Shown: positions 36,568 through 48,199 of the stretch, in pieces
Layout: every line of letters starts with the position of its first letter
Numbering within the stretch: position 1 is the stretch's first letter
NCBI RefSeq assembly: GCF_963583255.1
Contig: NC_084810.1
Span: 7,037,751-7,101,750 of the forward strand
Direction: 5' to 3'
DNA: 64,000 nucleotides
Source: Pyrus communis
Lineage: Eukaryota; Streptophyta; Magnoliopsida; Rosales; Rosaceae
Notes under the pieces: generated by a model
Seen by the model: the letters and a program-made list of their open reading frames with translations, nothing else
Told to the model about the DNA's origin: nothing
The model's database searches: none
Translations under genes and position numbers: made by a program

Positions 36568-36738
36568 AGGGAACTTTAACCAAAAGCTCCCTGTACTGTT
36601 CGCTTTAACGAAAAATCATATTTTTACATTAAAAAGTCAATCCTAGTACTATTCACTTTATCTTTTATTTTGTCCTCATCGTTAAAACTCAAAGTTTTCA
36701 AACCATTTTCATTAGTTTTTTTTTTAATTTTTTTTAAT
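36568..36738 (+). repeat. Interspersed repeat B, copy 1
   Basis: About 170 bases, starting AGGGAACTTTAACCAAAAG and including AACGAAAAATCATATTTTTAC, AAAAAGTCAAT, GTACTATTCACTTTA and ACTCAAAGTTTTCAAA. Homologous copies are at 45950-46110 (inverted) and 59918-60081. Non-coding; its superfamily is unknown to me. Confidence 0.8.
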
Positions 36739-37400
36739 GGAACGCGCATTTTGTCAGAGAAAAGATTTTCACCAACCATTTTGCTTTTGGAGTAAGATTC
36801 TCTCTCCTCTTATTACCATCTCCTTCCATCCCCTCTTCTCACACTCTTCTTTTTGCTTTATTCTCTATATAAAAAATTCAAAACAGGATGTAGATGTAGC
36901 GTAATCGTAACTATTTAAATAAGAGGGAATGAAAGGAGAGAGAGAGATTAGAAAGGGAGATAATCCTACTCCTTTTCTTTTTCTTCACATTAATTTTTAT
37001 CCTTTAATTTGTTTGGCTTTATTTAATTTAATTGCCGAAAAGTAGAGAGAAGTGTATAGAGAGAAAAACTGATTCGTGAAACCCATTTCACTTTTATTAC
37101 TCCATCTTCCCTTTCCATTTGCACACACACATTTTAGTTTTGATCAAATGAAAAGAGAAACTTGAACTTGGATTGTTTTCAAAAAGGATGTCGTCATCCA
37201 TATATATATTTTTATTTTTCATATATTTCTCTTATCTTCTAATTGTTTGATCGATTGAATTGAAGAAATCAATGGATAATAATTAACATTTCAAAAATTA
37301 GGAGGAGACCACTAAATGAAGAGCTACATAAAGCGAATATTTATTGTTTTTTCTTGAAAGTAATATGCAAATTATCTATTCTAAAACTGAGGAGCAATTG
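36739..37400. other. Intergenic, no gene seen
   Basis: AT- and CT-rich spacer. No supported feature. Confidence 0.5.
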
Positions 37401-37530
37401 ACTGTTCATTGGGCTACAGTCAATTGTTTGCCCCTCGATTTCACGCTATTTACAACAAAACCATCAGATCTGGGCTGGGTTAGGAAGGTAATTCCCAAAA
37501 GTTAGGTGGTAATTGTGTCCGTAGGATTGA
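37401..37530 (+). repeat. Leader repeat E, copy 1
   Basis: It contains GGGCTACAGT, GCCCCTCGATTTCAC, AAACCATCAGATCTGGG and GGTAATTGTGTCCGTAGG, all repeated with changes at 40953-41080 in the same orientation. Confidence 0.8.
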
Positions 37531-38345
37531 GCCGAATTTCACTTTATTTACAAAATTGCCATCGCCTTTTCTTTCCCTCTTTCTCTCTCCCTGCTCTCTC
37601 GATAACCATCCATCAAATCCCCCATTCTTCCCTTTTCTCACTCTGTAACCCTAGCACCGTTTCTCTCTCATTTCTCTCAAATTCGAGACTTCTCTCTCCA
37701 TTCTCTCAACCTAGCCCCAGCGCTGCTCACCCCATTCCTCTTCATAATCTCAGTTAAATCCATCGTCATGGGACCTTCTTCCTCAGACCTTCATGTGTAC
37801 GTTACCTTTTCATCTAAATTAGGATCAGGGTTCTGAAATTAATTTCCCCCCAATTTTCCCTCTCTCTTTGCAATGGAAGAACATCCATCGTCTTCCTCAT
37901 CTTCTTCTTCTGCTGCTGCTTCGACCAGTAGGAATACTTCAGGCGGTGCTGCTGTTGCTGCCACTGCCGCTATGACGTTTGAGAGCTTCGCAGGTTCGGG
38001 AGGAGGACGATGACAATCAGTGCTACCAACACACCCATTTCTGGCATCCGGAGCTGGAGCAAAACCACGAAATCGGCACTTCGTACGGTGGTAATATGCC
38101 GATGAGGTGTCAACATGATTACATATGACACGTGGCGTGGTCCTGCATCATCGCCCTCCTCACCTTCTGGTTCTTTGGTTTGTATCCAATTGTCAGATTA
38201 TATTTTGGAATTTTGATGGCAATTCATTATTTGATTATCCATAATTTGATGGTAGTTGGATGTTCTGCAACATAACCCCTTTTTTTTGCTCTCTATAAAA
38301 GTTGTTTTCGTTCTAATTTTACCATTTTCTATTTTTTACTTATAG

Positions 38346-38402
38346 GCCTGCTGCTTTTGCGGTGAGGAATTCGAAGGATATGTGCTTCTGAGCAATTCCT
38401 AG
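38346..38402 (+). pseudogene. RING E3 ligase N-terminal fragment, copy A
   Basis: Behind an acceptor (ACTTATAG) the frame reads ACCFCGEEFEGYVLLSNS and then TAG. It resembles the Cys-rich N-terminus of plant RING E3 ligases of the At3g02290 type (family start MGxxCCCPCxEEFEEYALPSNS, recalled). The stop replaces the next part (RHCxCLRYFFHQ). No RING domain follows. It is a fragment, not a gene. Confidence 0.6.
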
Positions 38403-38777
38403 GCACTAATCACTCACCATATCCTTTTCCACTTACTGGGATTTTCTTAGTTTGAACTATTTTCTTCAGTTTAATTCAAAACTTAATAGTTATTTAAAGT
38501 GTTTTATTCATTTTTACAATTACTCTCATAAATTGTACCTGATTTGTGGTTTGGTGGGATTGAGGTGATGGGGACGATACGTGAGGTTGCAGCCATAAGA
38601 TATAGGGCCTACGCGCGGGGTTTAGGGGTTTCACGGGGGGAGAGTTCCAGAGGGAGGGGGTGCACACGTGAATTGCAGAGGGAGAGGGAGAGGGAGAAAG
38701 AGGGGGAGTAAGGTTGCTGATTTGCTATATTCAAGTTCTTTATTTATTTATTTATTTATTTTTGTTTTTTGTGACAG

Positions 38778-38810
38778 GTTGAGAATGTGAAAGCTTTGCT
38801 GGAGGTGGAG
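38778..38810 (+). pseudogene. DDI1 ubiquitin-like domain fragment, part 1
   Basis: Between an acceptor (GTGACAG) and a donor (GTGAGA) the frame reads VENVKALLEVE, the end of the first ubiquitin-like exon of DDI1, a proteasome shuttle with a retropepsin-like domain. The upstream part of the domain is not present. Confidence 0.6.
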
Positions 38811-39098
38811 GTGAGAAGTTTATTTTAATTCATGATTTATTGTTGTTGTTGTTTTTTTTTTTTTAACTTTATTTTTATGGGATTGTGCTGTTCTGGGGAA
38901 ACAATATTAAATTGAAGTAAAGTTTAGATATTTCTGTAATTGGGATTTAGAGTAAGAGATGAAGAACTGAAAGTGATTGCAAAATTAAAAGCTTAGAACT
39001 TTTTTGATTTGGAAGCTAATTTTAAATTCAGTTAGCTGATTAATTAATAGAGAAGCGTATAATGAATGTGTGATATGTTTTTCACTGCATATGAGTAG

Positions 39099-39182
39099 AC
39101 ATGAATACTGCTTCAGCGGCAGCAGCTGCTATATAATGGTAGGGAGCTGAAGAATTCTGAGATGCTGGGTGCTCTTAATGTC
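39099..39182 (+). pseudogene. DDI1 ubiquitin-like domain fragment, part 2
   Basis: It continues part 1: T, a TGA stop, then ILLQRQQLLYNGRELKNSEM and LGALNV before TGA. DDI1 has TxVPLQQQQLLYNG and similar residues at this point. The internal stop and the lack of the retropepsin-like and UBA domains show it is a dead fragment. Confidence 0.7.
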
Positions 39183-39705
39183 TGAGATGCTGAGTCTGCA
39201 TTCTACGTAACTTTTCTTGCAGTTACATGCTGATGAAATATAATTGAATTTTTTTCATTCCCTTCTTTTTTTGAATGCAGTTACATTTATATGATGATTT
39301 GCAGCATATATTCATCTTTTGGTTTCTAATTCTTCATGCAGTCTAAGCCATGAAGGATTTGATAAACCCACAATTGATAACAATGTGCGGCCGCACCAAC
39401 GGTTTTGGACAAGGGGTGCCCGAGATAGGATTTAGGAGATTTGGTTTAGGGTTTGCGGAGAGAAAGAGATAGTGGGTGATGGTGAACAGGCGCAAGTATG
39501 GTCCCTTAGTCCGGGATTCACTCTTCATCGTCCATACTCTGTTGCATGCTCAGATAATTGTCTTTCAATTATATTTTGTACTAAAATCTCTGTTTTTTTA
39601 TTGTTTCTTGCATTTATATCTGCGTGAATGTGCTGATTGAAAGCCCAAAAAAAAAAATCCAAATCTTTTTGTACTGTTTTGTTAGGATAGGCAACATGGT
39701 TTTTG

Positions 39706-39707
<2 letters not shown>

Positions 39708-39754
<47 letters not shown>
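39708..39754. repeat. Poly-T tract, 47 bp
   Basis: Uninterrupted T run inside the fragment mosaic. It may be the reversed tail of a retroposed sequence. Confidence 0.95.
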
Positions 39755-39759
<5 letters not shown>

Positions 39760-39999
39760 GATTGGGGGATTTTCTGGCCGTCTATTTATTTGTTTGCCCT
39801 TTGGTTTGTTTTTCATTCTGGGTTCCCCTCTTTCATTAGAGAGTACAAAAATTCCAAGGGTAAACATCCAATCCCTTGCTTCGCTTTTCTGTCCATAGCC
39901 AAGAATTGGTGAAATAAGTGTGGTTCTTGGATCTGCGGTCTGAAACAAGAAAATTGTCTATTCTCTGTGCCAACTAATGTATCTGTGATTTCTTTGCAG

Positions 40000-40068
40000 G
40001 ACGCTACTGCAACACTCAAGTCCGTTTGGAAAATGGAGAGCACACGACTTAAGGATCTCGGACCCAAG
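40000..40068 (+). other. Unassigned exon-like island, 23 codons
   Basis: It is preceded by TTTCTTTGCAG and followed by GTAAAATTT, with both borders in phase 0. It reads DATATLKSVWKMESTRLKDL plus GPK. I do not recognise the family. Confidence 0.35.
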
Positions 40069-40952
40069 GTAAAATTTAATAATCTCTGGCTCCCTTGACT
40101 AATGTACGCTTGCATGCACTAGATTTGTGAATTTTAATTATGCATTTGCACTCTCTGTGCCAAAAGTTTTTAGATCCGAAGCGGTCAGGATGAGAACGAT
40201 TTGGAGCAAGTGACTCAAAAAGTTAAAATTCGATATCAAAATTAATGGAAACCCATTGGTATGATTTCTTCATCTGAAATTTTTGATTGCCCAATTGGTT
40301 GTTTCATCAATTAATTGTGTGCAAACGTTTGTGTAATTTTTTTGCTTCTTCCAATTAAATGGTAAGATCAAATTAAGCTAAGAACTTTGGATTTTGTAAA
40401 TGTTGTGTAATTAAATTATTCATATTATCAATTAATTTTGATCAAACATTTCTGGGTAGTTGTTAATTTCCCTCAATATTTGATAATAATTAAATTAAAG
40501 CTGAGAACTTTGTATTTTGTTCATTACCTGCCGTAGATTTTACTTGACAGAGAAAATGTAGTTTCCTTGATATTATTCATGTTTTGTTTTCTTTCAGATC
40601 CGGTTGTAATGGGTCTCTTTGGAAAAACAATTCTTAAGACCAATTGTGAGGTTTGTTCTTATATAGTACATGAGTGTCTTTATAATTCTTTTGCACAGTT
40701 GTTAGTATTTGTTGTTATGATTGGTGTTGTCCTACATTTTGGCCTGAAGAAAAGGAGACACTACTTTTGATAAACCATATTGAGAGTGAGGGAATCTCCT
40801 TTGGACCTGGTCATGTTGGAGTATATTTCTACTAACTTGGTACACTATGGAAATTCATGGACTCTTTTACTTGCCCCTTTTTATATGTATTTGTTAATTA
40901 CATGACAAAGTTTTCAATCCGCTGCATCGCGTGGGCATGAATAAGGAATTGG

Positions 40953-41080
40953 CCTGTTCATGGCTACAGTAAAACAAATGCCCCTCGATTTCACCTTATT
41001 TGCAAGAAACCCATCAGATTTGGGGTGGGTTGGAAGGGTAATTATGAAAAGATAGGAGGGTAATTTTGTCCGTGGGATTT
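40953..41080 (+). repeat. Leader repeat E, copy 2
   Basis: Homologous to 37401-37530 (TGGCTACAGT, GCCCCTCGATTTCAC, ACCCATCAGATTTGGG, GGGTAATTTTGTCCG). It precedes the second E3 fragment by about 1 kb, as copy 1 precedes the first. Confidence 0.8.
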
Positions 41081-42097
41081 GGGTGCCCAGCTATACACGT
41101 GTTGGGCTGACCATTACATCGGGTTGCATTCGTGGGATCAACGGCTGTGTGTGGTGGGATTTGGTGAGGGGATGGGTTAGAGAGAGCCTTTAGCTTGCAG
41201 GGAAGAGAAGGATGGAGAGAGAGAGAGCATGAAGAATTCCACTACTTCTCCTGAATGAGGGTTAGCTGTGCAATTCCAGTTCTCTCTCAAAAAAAAAAAA
41301 AAAACTCTGCTTTCGTCGCTCTCGACTTCTGCTTCTATCTCACACAGGGTAGGGTTGCTATCGGTCAGAAGGAATGGGTGTGAGATTCGGTGAGAGGAAG
41401 GAAGGTGAGGAGCAGGGAGATGGGCTCAAATAAAAACTTCCCCCCCTTCATAACCTATAGACTCAGCACTCATGGAATAATCATGGATTATTGTTGAGGT
41501 AATTTGATTGTTTCCTCTTTTGTAAGTTCTTTCTGTTAGTTTATTGTTTTTGAATTTTAATTTTTCTCTTTTCGGACTTGGAACAGTCGCCCTCGGGTGA
41601 GAGAATCATGATGTGACCATCATATTCTCTCTCATATCTCTCAACAACGAAATCGCGCAAGGCTTTGTCGATTTATGTCAACTCCAACCACGGCTAGCGT
41701 TGGGTTAGCTATCGACCACCCCCTTTCCACCTTCTTTTTCTTCTTCCGCTTCTCCCTGTGCATTCCAGTTTGATTTTAGCTCAGGTACGAATAGTGGAGT
41801 GAGAGTGTTTGGTTTTTGGCTTAGCTGGTCTCACCTCTAAATTTTCAACCTTTACATGATTTTCCCAATTGAAAAACCCTAGAAATTTCTGGGTTTTACT
41901 GTAATTATTTAAATCATTGTCAAAAATTGATTTTTTTTTTCTTTTTCTTTTATGTTATGTAATTCACACTGGGGTCTCTGCATATGTATATGGGTTATCG
42001 TAGGAGAGTCTCAATTGGGGCTCTCAGCAACATAAAGCATCGAGTTTTGTCTTCAGAAATTCAAGACTCTTTTGTATATATTGGTGGAAATGCAGAG

Positions 42098-42214
42098 ATG
42101 GGTGCTCTTTGTTGCTGCCCTTGCGTTGAGGAATTCCAAGAATATGCGCTTTCGAGCAATTCATAGGCATTGCTTATGTCTGAGATACTTCTTCCACCAG
42201 CTAAGTAGGTATAA
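42098..42214 (+). pseudogene. RING E3 ligase N-terminal fragment, copy B
   Basis: Behind an acceptor (AAATGCAG) the frame reads MGALCCCPCVEEFQEYALSS plus NS and TAG; in the +1 frame it continues RHCLCLRYFFHQL. Together these match the N-terminus of At3g02290-type RING E3 ligases with one frameshift. It aligns at DNA level with copy A across about 60 bases. No RING domain is found downstream. Confidence 0.7.
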
Positions 42215-44441
42215 AAGCCATGATCAACTCAATACTTTGTCGGTTCTCCCATTCAGGAACTCTCCTAGGAAATTTACATAGTTTTCTACTATCAGATGCA
42301 TTTGGTTATATAAATGTTTTAGATTTATTGTCTGAAAAAGAAAGGGCAGTGGACCATAAATTGGCATGTCAATTGGAAACTGAGGAGCCTGATGCAACTA
42401 AACAAATCTGTCTGCTTTACTTCTAAAAATTTGTAATGTTAATGATGGCTACAAAGTAAACTGTTCGAAATCATCTATCAGTTTTAAGTTTCGGCCAATG
42501 TACTTGAATAGAAAGACATTTTCAAGGTTATTGTTAAATGAAAATGTTTTGTTTCTTAAGCATATTAGAAAAAAAAAAAAAATCATGTTTCATTCTGAGT
42601 TCCTGTTTTTTCCCAGTATGTCTAGAAGTATGAATTTTCCTTTTGATTGATTATACTACTGTGTTCTCTCTCTGTAATTTCTTTTTTTTCAATTTACAAC
42701 ACTTTTAAACATTGAAGAAAACCTAGGATTCTGTTTTTTTATTTTTTGTGTCAAAAAACCAAGGATTATAGTAAGGTTTTCAATTTACAAATGGTTTTTC
42801 TGTTCGGATTTTCTTTTTGTGAGTTTTGTGTATGAATTTGTAGCATGATCTTCCACTGCATCATCCAAATTTTGCATTTGTAAATTGTCAAAGAAAAACA
42901 AAGTATGAGGAAATTATAGGAGATTGTGTCGGCTTTGGCCATGAAGGATATCAACAGATTGTTCCCCCATATAGGTGATTAATCGTTTTTCAGTATGTGT
43001 TCTATTGGGATGAGAAAGTGAATGAAAAAAATGATTTTTTTATTTGTTGGTTGATTTGGGTATGGACTATGTATTAAATTATTATTTTATTTTATTTTTT
43101 TTGGAATTTTGTGTAATGTGTAGAACCAGCAATGCAAGAGCAGGATCTGATCAGTCATGCCCGAAAAGAGGTTTGTTTCTCAAATCACATTCATGAGTTT
43201 GATTATTAATGTAGTTTGGAAGGCTCTTCAACATGATTTTCTATTTTCTCCTTTCCAGCATTCTCTTTTTGGTTTTTGGAGTATGTATGTGATTTATAGT
43301 TGATCATAGAATAAAAATTAATAAACACGAGGTGCAGCAATTAATTTGCATCCTTATGACAACACATGTATGAGAGTGCATTCGATTTCAATGTGTGCAT
43401 GTGTGACAGGATGTGCCTGCTTGCTGCTGTTTCTCGCGCTATTAATTTTTTTTGTGTGTGTTGATTTGATTAACAATTCAAGCGTATCTTTATTTTGTTG
43501 GTGTGTGTTGCTTAGCAGCCAGTTTTATATATTGGTTTTTTTATTTGGATTTATAGCACTGAGGGTATAGGTGAACAGTGAAGCGGTTTGTATGGGCTCA
43601 TGTATCTTAAACATGTTGTGAGAAGTGAGGATTTTGTTTGAGTGTTTTAGACAATCTGAAGGAATATGTAGATACTATGATTTGGGGTTGCTTTCTTAAA
43701 CCATGATAAAGCAGTCCAAGTAATTTTAACATAGATATCATTTTTTATGTAATGCATGAGTATATGAAATGTTAAGACGATAATATATCATGTGATTTAA
43801 AATTCAAAGAGAGACAATGAACCGTGTTTGATATTTTGTTTGTCTTGATTCGTTTAAATTTGGGTGTTTTTCAGTTGGATTCATGGGTTTTGTTTAAGAT
43901 ATCATTTTTGGTTTATGAATGGTTTGCCAATGCAGAAGTTTGCATCTTTTCTTTGTTGGATTCATGGGGTTTTCTTAAGCTTTCAAGTTTTTAGTTTTGA
44001 TCAAGAAATTTTGGGTTTCATTTATTTTTCAAACTCGACACTTTTTTGTTAAGATTTTCTTTATACTTCAGTAACTGATTGCTTCTTTACCTGTAAATTT
44101 GACTTCTGTAAATTTTCAGGTTGTACCTGCAGCGAAGCGCGGACAATTTTTCTAGTATACTCTATGGAGAAGATGATTCGAACTTAATGGCCAAGTGACC
44201 CACATTTTCGAAATTTTCTTTTAAAGATATCATCCAATATTTTGGATATATTTTCTTGTATCCTAATCTTGTGAAAAAAAGTTCAATGCATTATAATTTA
44301 AGGGTTATCCACTTATTAAGGGTAAGACATGGACCAACCATTCAAGCGAGAAAACTGATAGGACAATCACTTCAAATTTATCTAATTTATGGGAAGGAAA
44401 ATTCAAACTTGAATGCAAAAGGTGGACCACAAACAACGGGA

Positions 44442-44637
44442 GAGAGGATCCTCGCCGGATCCTCAAATCACATCCATCCATTGTACATTGTGCGGTTAGT
44501 TTTTGTCAGGTACTGTTTATATTCAATTTTAAATAAAAAAATTTACAATAATTTTTGACCGTATGATATATGATGAACAAATGTAATTGGAGGATCCCAA
44601 AATCCTCACAAAGAGGATCCGGCGAGGATCCTCCTGG
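44442..44637. mobile_element. Mutator-like MITE with long target duplication, 196 bp
   Basis: Both ends carry inverted GGATCCTCGCCGGATCC. It is flanked by AAACAACGGGA on both sides (44431-44441 and 44638-44648), a target duplication of 9 to 11 bases. It is non-coding, and similar in its ends to the element at 18753-18921. It lies immediately 3' of the first F-box pseudogene. Confidence 0.82.
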
Positions 44638-44653
44638 AAACAACGGGACACAA

Positions 44654-45709
44654 TTACTGGTAGCGGTACCATTGACCTTCAACATTATGATTGTTGAACT
44701 CGTAGAAGGGACTATAGTAGCCACAACAAAATATCATACCGTTGAAATCACTAGCAATCCCCATAGCTTGACTTACAGTACATGATGAGCGACGCAAAAA
44801 CAATATCTTGTTTCCCAAGTTTTCAACCCTAGTCCAATCTTTTCGTGACCAATCAAACCGGTAAATATTCCAAGATCCATAACAGCCACCAGCTTCATTA
44901 TCTACTGCCAAAGGCAGCTTCCAGCAAACTCAACTAGGAAATTTTGTGAACTGTTTTTAGAACGTACTCTTCGGGAGGCAGAAGAGTCCATGATCATCGA
45001 CCAATAACCACGTGCCGCGTCAAAGGTATCCAACGTTAATGAAGAAGAAGAACCCTTACAAAGAAGACAACAAAAAATTCCATCCACATAGGCCACGTCC
45101 CTAACTTCGGTTGATCTTGAATGTTCGAATTTATAAACACTCCATCTTCAGTCTTTTGAGGTTACATGTGCTTATTCTAAAATTTTTGCTCTTGGGTTTA
45201 TTAGTTAATTTAGTTTTCGCGATGAAAATAGTTTTTCACCACGGAAATAACACAATCAAGACAGGTTGGAGCCGTAGTGAAGGTCGCTACCAATGTACCT
45301 CTTCTCATGTGGAAAGCTAATGGAGGTAGCTCTATAAGCTCGTTGCGAAAAGGACTATAGAAAAGGAATGTTGTAGCTTTCGGCTCAAACTTTGCAAGTA
45401 ACAACCAGCCATATTTCCAAGCACAAAGATGTGTAAACTTATCCGTAAGGCTCAAATGTATCACGTTTGTAATCGAGAACCTTTCCTTAGTCGACAAACC
45501 AAAGAGGCGAGCTACGGTCAAGGTTTCACCATTATTTTGGCTACAGCAGTAGTAAGAAGTTAAAGGTGGGTGAACTGTGCGTTGTTGAACCCATCCGTAA
45601 CAGCTTGCTTATTTTTGCATACCGCACCAAAGCGAACAAAATAAACATACGAGAGACGTTCAGCCATTATGTGTAAGATATCCGTTGATAGATCAGACCA
45701 TTCAGCCAT
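44654..45709 (-). pseudogene. F-box/DUF295 (SKIP23-like) pseudogene 1
   Basis: Plant F-box proteins of this class recruit substrates to SCF ubiquitin ligases. The start MAEWSDLSTDILHIMAERLS is a clear F-box N-terminus, followed by VRFGAVCKNKQAV. The frame then breaks after AQFTHL (TAA and a shift), resumes as TVARLFGLSTKER and WLLLAKFEPKATTFLFYSPF, stops after NYFHREN, and returns as VDGIFCCLLCKGSSSSLTLD and GSWNIYRFDWSRKDWTRVEN. At least three disablements are visible. The order of pieces matches a DUF295 F-box protein. A MITE sits just beyond its 3' end. Confidence 0.85.
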
Positions 45710-45949
45710 AGGAGAATATGTTATTTCTTCCAGAACTCGACTATGAAAAGACTCTTTCTACTTGGAGGCCGTAAACGCCTACGAAAAGATTGCTTGGATT
45801 TATCATAGTTGTAGCCAGGGCTGCTGCCCTAGGGGCTCATTGTAATTAAGGTTTTTTTTTTAGTGAAAATAAACTAATTGCTCATGAAGCCCAGGCCCAA
45901 ACGCAAGTTTTTTATTTTTTTATTTTTACTAAAGATACACTGAGCAAAA

Positions 45950-46110
45950 AATTAAAAGAAAAATTAATGGAAAGAGCTTGAAAACTTTGAGTTTTAACGA
46001 TAATGATAAAATAAAGAGTAAAATGAATAGTACCAGGATTGAGTTTTTAGTGTAAAAATGTGATTTTTCGTTAAAGTAAACAGTACCATGAACTTTTCGT
46101 TAAAACTCCC
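45950..46110 (-). repeat. Interspersed repeat B, copy 2 (inverted)
   Basis: Read on the minus strand it starts GGGAGTTTTAACGAAAAGTTC and continues AACGAAAAATCACATTTTTAC, GTACTATTCATTTTA and ACTCAAAGTTTTCAAG. Homologous to 36568-36738 and 59918-60081. Confidence 0.8.
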
Positions 46111-48167
46111 AAAAATAAATTCGCATCGACTCGTTGTCCACAAATCAACTATTTATACATAAGCCACTAAATCATGAATAAAATTTGGATGCTCAACTGT
46201 TGATGAAAGCCCAAACACGTAAAAATTGAGTGGACCAAACATGTAAAAATAAAACAAATTTCTCTTCCCCGTGAGAGCTTTTCTCTTCCCTGTGAGAAAC
46301 TTTCTCACCATTGTGTGAGACCTTTTCGTTCTCTTTGATTTGCGTCGGCGCCGGCCCTAACTTTGGTTAGGGTCGGTGCTAGTCCCATGTTTTTTAAGTG
46401 TGTTTTGTTTCGGTGGTTTGCTTGGTTTCAGTTCTTTCTTGCTCTTCCTGTTGCCTACAAATTTTCCTCCCATCCCTAGCAATTTTCTCGATCTTATCCT
46501 CTATTCTGTCCTTTTGCCTTTGATTTCACCTTTTTGAGACTTAAACCCCCACACCCCCCCTCTCTTTTATTTCATAATCTTTGACTCAACCAGCCTCTTT
46601 GACCCATACCCCCTCTTTGATCTATACCCCTCCACCATCTACATCTTTTGGTTTTGCCACCTCTATCCTCAATTTCGGTTGATTTCCGCCTCTGTTTACT
46701 GCGCTTTGTCTAGCCTCTTTGACAGGGTGTGTAGAGTTTTAGCTCGGGTACTTGCACCACCACCCTTTTGACCATTATTGGTCCTACCTGTTGTTCACCC
46801 TTGTTGGTGATGTTGCTCGTGGGTTCTCCCTGCGCGCTTCCTTGTTCCTGTGGCGGCGGTTCTTGCTGGTTCTTTGAGAATGTTGCAGCATCTTGCTTCA
46901 CCAATTCAGGGGTTCTTGAAGTTGTAATCTTAGGTGAACATGTTGGGAGGCAGTTCGTGAAGATTGTTCGGTGGTTCTTTGGCAGTAGCAGGAAAACTAG
47001 TCTCCTAGGGTTTTTTTGTTTGTTTAGTTTGTGTGTGCTGGGCTCCAAGGGTGGGCTTGGGGCTTTGTCTTTTGTGTGTTTGTGGCCCATTTTTGTTTGT
47101 GCTTATTTTGTTTTGGACCTTTGTTGTACTTGTGGTTCTGGTAATGAATTTTACTCTTTATTAAGGACTTGTGGTTAATAGAGTAGAAAGTATGATAATA
47201 TATAGGGGTAAACTATAATATAGAAGTGATGGAAAAGAATGACCAATTTTGTGGAGGATAGATTGAATGGAAAATGTGAAACTGGCCTATAACTATTTAT
47301 CTTGCTCATGCACTTTTTCTTGCTAAATGTACTTGTTCTATAGCTTCTTGTCTGTCTCTTTCATGGATTAAATAAGCAAGAAATTAAAAAATTATTTATC
47401 GTAATATAAGAAAAATTCATCTACCATCTCTCGCTTACTAGTTTAACTTGTTTTATATTATATCCTAGGTGGGCTGAAGAATGCTTGATAGTATCACATT
47501 CTCTTCATATATCATTTCTAGGTTCAAAGTCTTATTATAAAGTGAACAACAAAGTTTAAATGTGCACTTTGTTACTCCGAGGCTTTGAAAGGATTTAATC
47601 ACTACTAGCTACAAGGAGCCTAAATATCGTTAAATATAACAATGTTGAATGATAGGAATTCGAGCATAAGACTTTGACTGCAAGACTAAATTAAAATCCA
47701 AGGTACGAGTCTCAAGCAACCACCATAATGATCTTAAAGATCATTCAAAAGTGCACAAGTCACAAACCACTCACAAACATACGAAGAGAAATCATTCATT
47801 CCAAATCTTCTTCATCTAAAACAAAGGTAATATCATTTTCTTCATTGGCAAGTCCAGTTGAAACTCGAAATTTTGAAGTAAAGAAATGTGAGAGAGGCGT
47901 CTATGGCTGCGTGAGATTTGCTGGCTATCGCTGGTCTGCTCTCATGCTCTCTGTCTTTGTGTTCTTTTACGCGAACGCGAAGTATGAGATAGACACGCCA
48001 ATTTGGGCTTTCAAACGCATGTACATGCCAGTCAAATATATTACAGACAAGTAACATTACCTAAATGAAGTCAAATTCTAATATATATCCAAACCTCAAT
48101 CAAATGTTTCAAAATTGTATATCATTCAATGTTATAAACTCCTAAAAGTTCTCGAAGAAGAAAAAGG
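46111..48167. other. Spacer between F-box pseudogenes
   Basis: It includes a T/C-rich, less AT-rich block (about 46260-47180) with overlapping open frames on both strands (46710-47178) and no recognisable domain. The end of the block (GGTTCTGGTAATGAATTTTA) recalls 3' ends of plant non-LTR retroposons, but no reverse transcriptase or poly(A) tail is present. The rest is AT-rich and featureless. Confidence 0.4.
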
Positions 48168-48199
48168 TTAAAATAATGTCCGTAATATGACATAATATA

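Larger units (their letters stand above)
37401..44250 (+). other. Non-coding mosaic of duplicated gene fragments
   Basis: No complete gene can be assembled, but exon-like islands with good splice borders are scattered here, all on the plus strand. They are two copies of the N-terminus of a RING E3 ligase (38346-38402 and 42098-42214), a broken DDI1 ubiquitin-like domain (38778-38810 and 39099-39182), and an unassigned 23-codon exon-like island (40000-40068). The two E3 copies are each preceded by the same leader of about 130 bases (37401-37530 and 40953-41080) and by CT-rich sequence like a plant 5' UTR. The islands contain stops and frameshifts. A transposon that captures gene fragments (Helitron or Pack-MULE) or repeated segmental duplication would explain this. 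I could not find its ends. Confidence 0.55.

Noticed and set aside
39624..39948. Frames with poly-Phe or poly-Lys
   Set aside because: Created by the 47-base T run.
46710..47178. Overlapping frames of 126 and 136 codons
   Set aside because: They are opposite each other, biased in composition, and have no family resemblance; possibly old retroposon sequence but not supportable as a gene.
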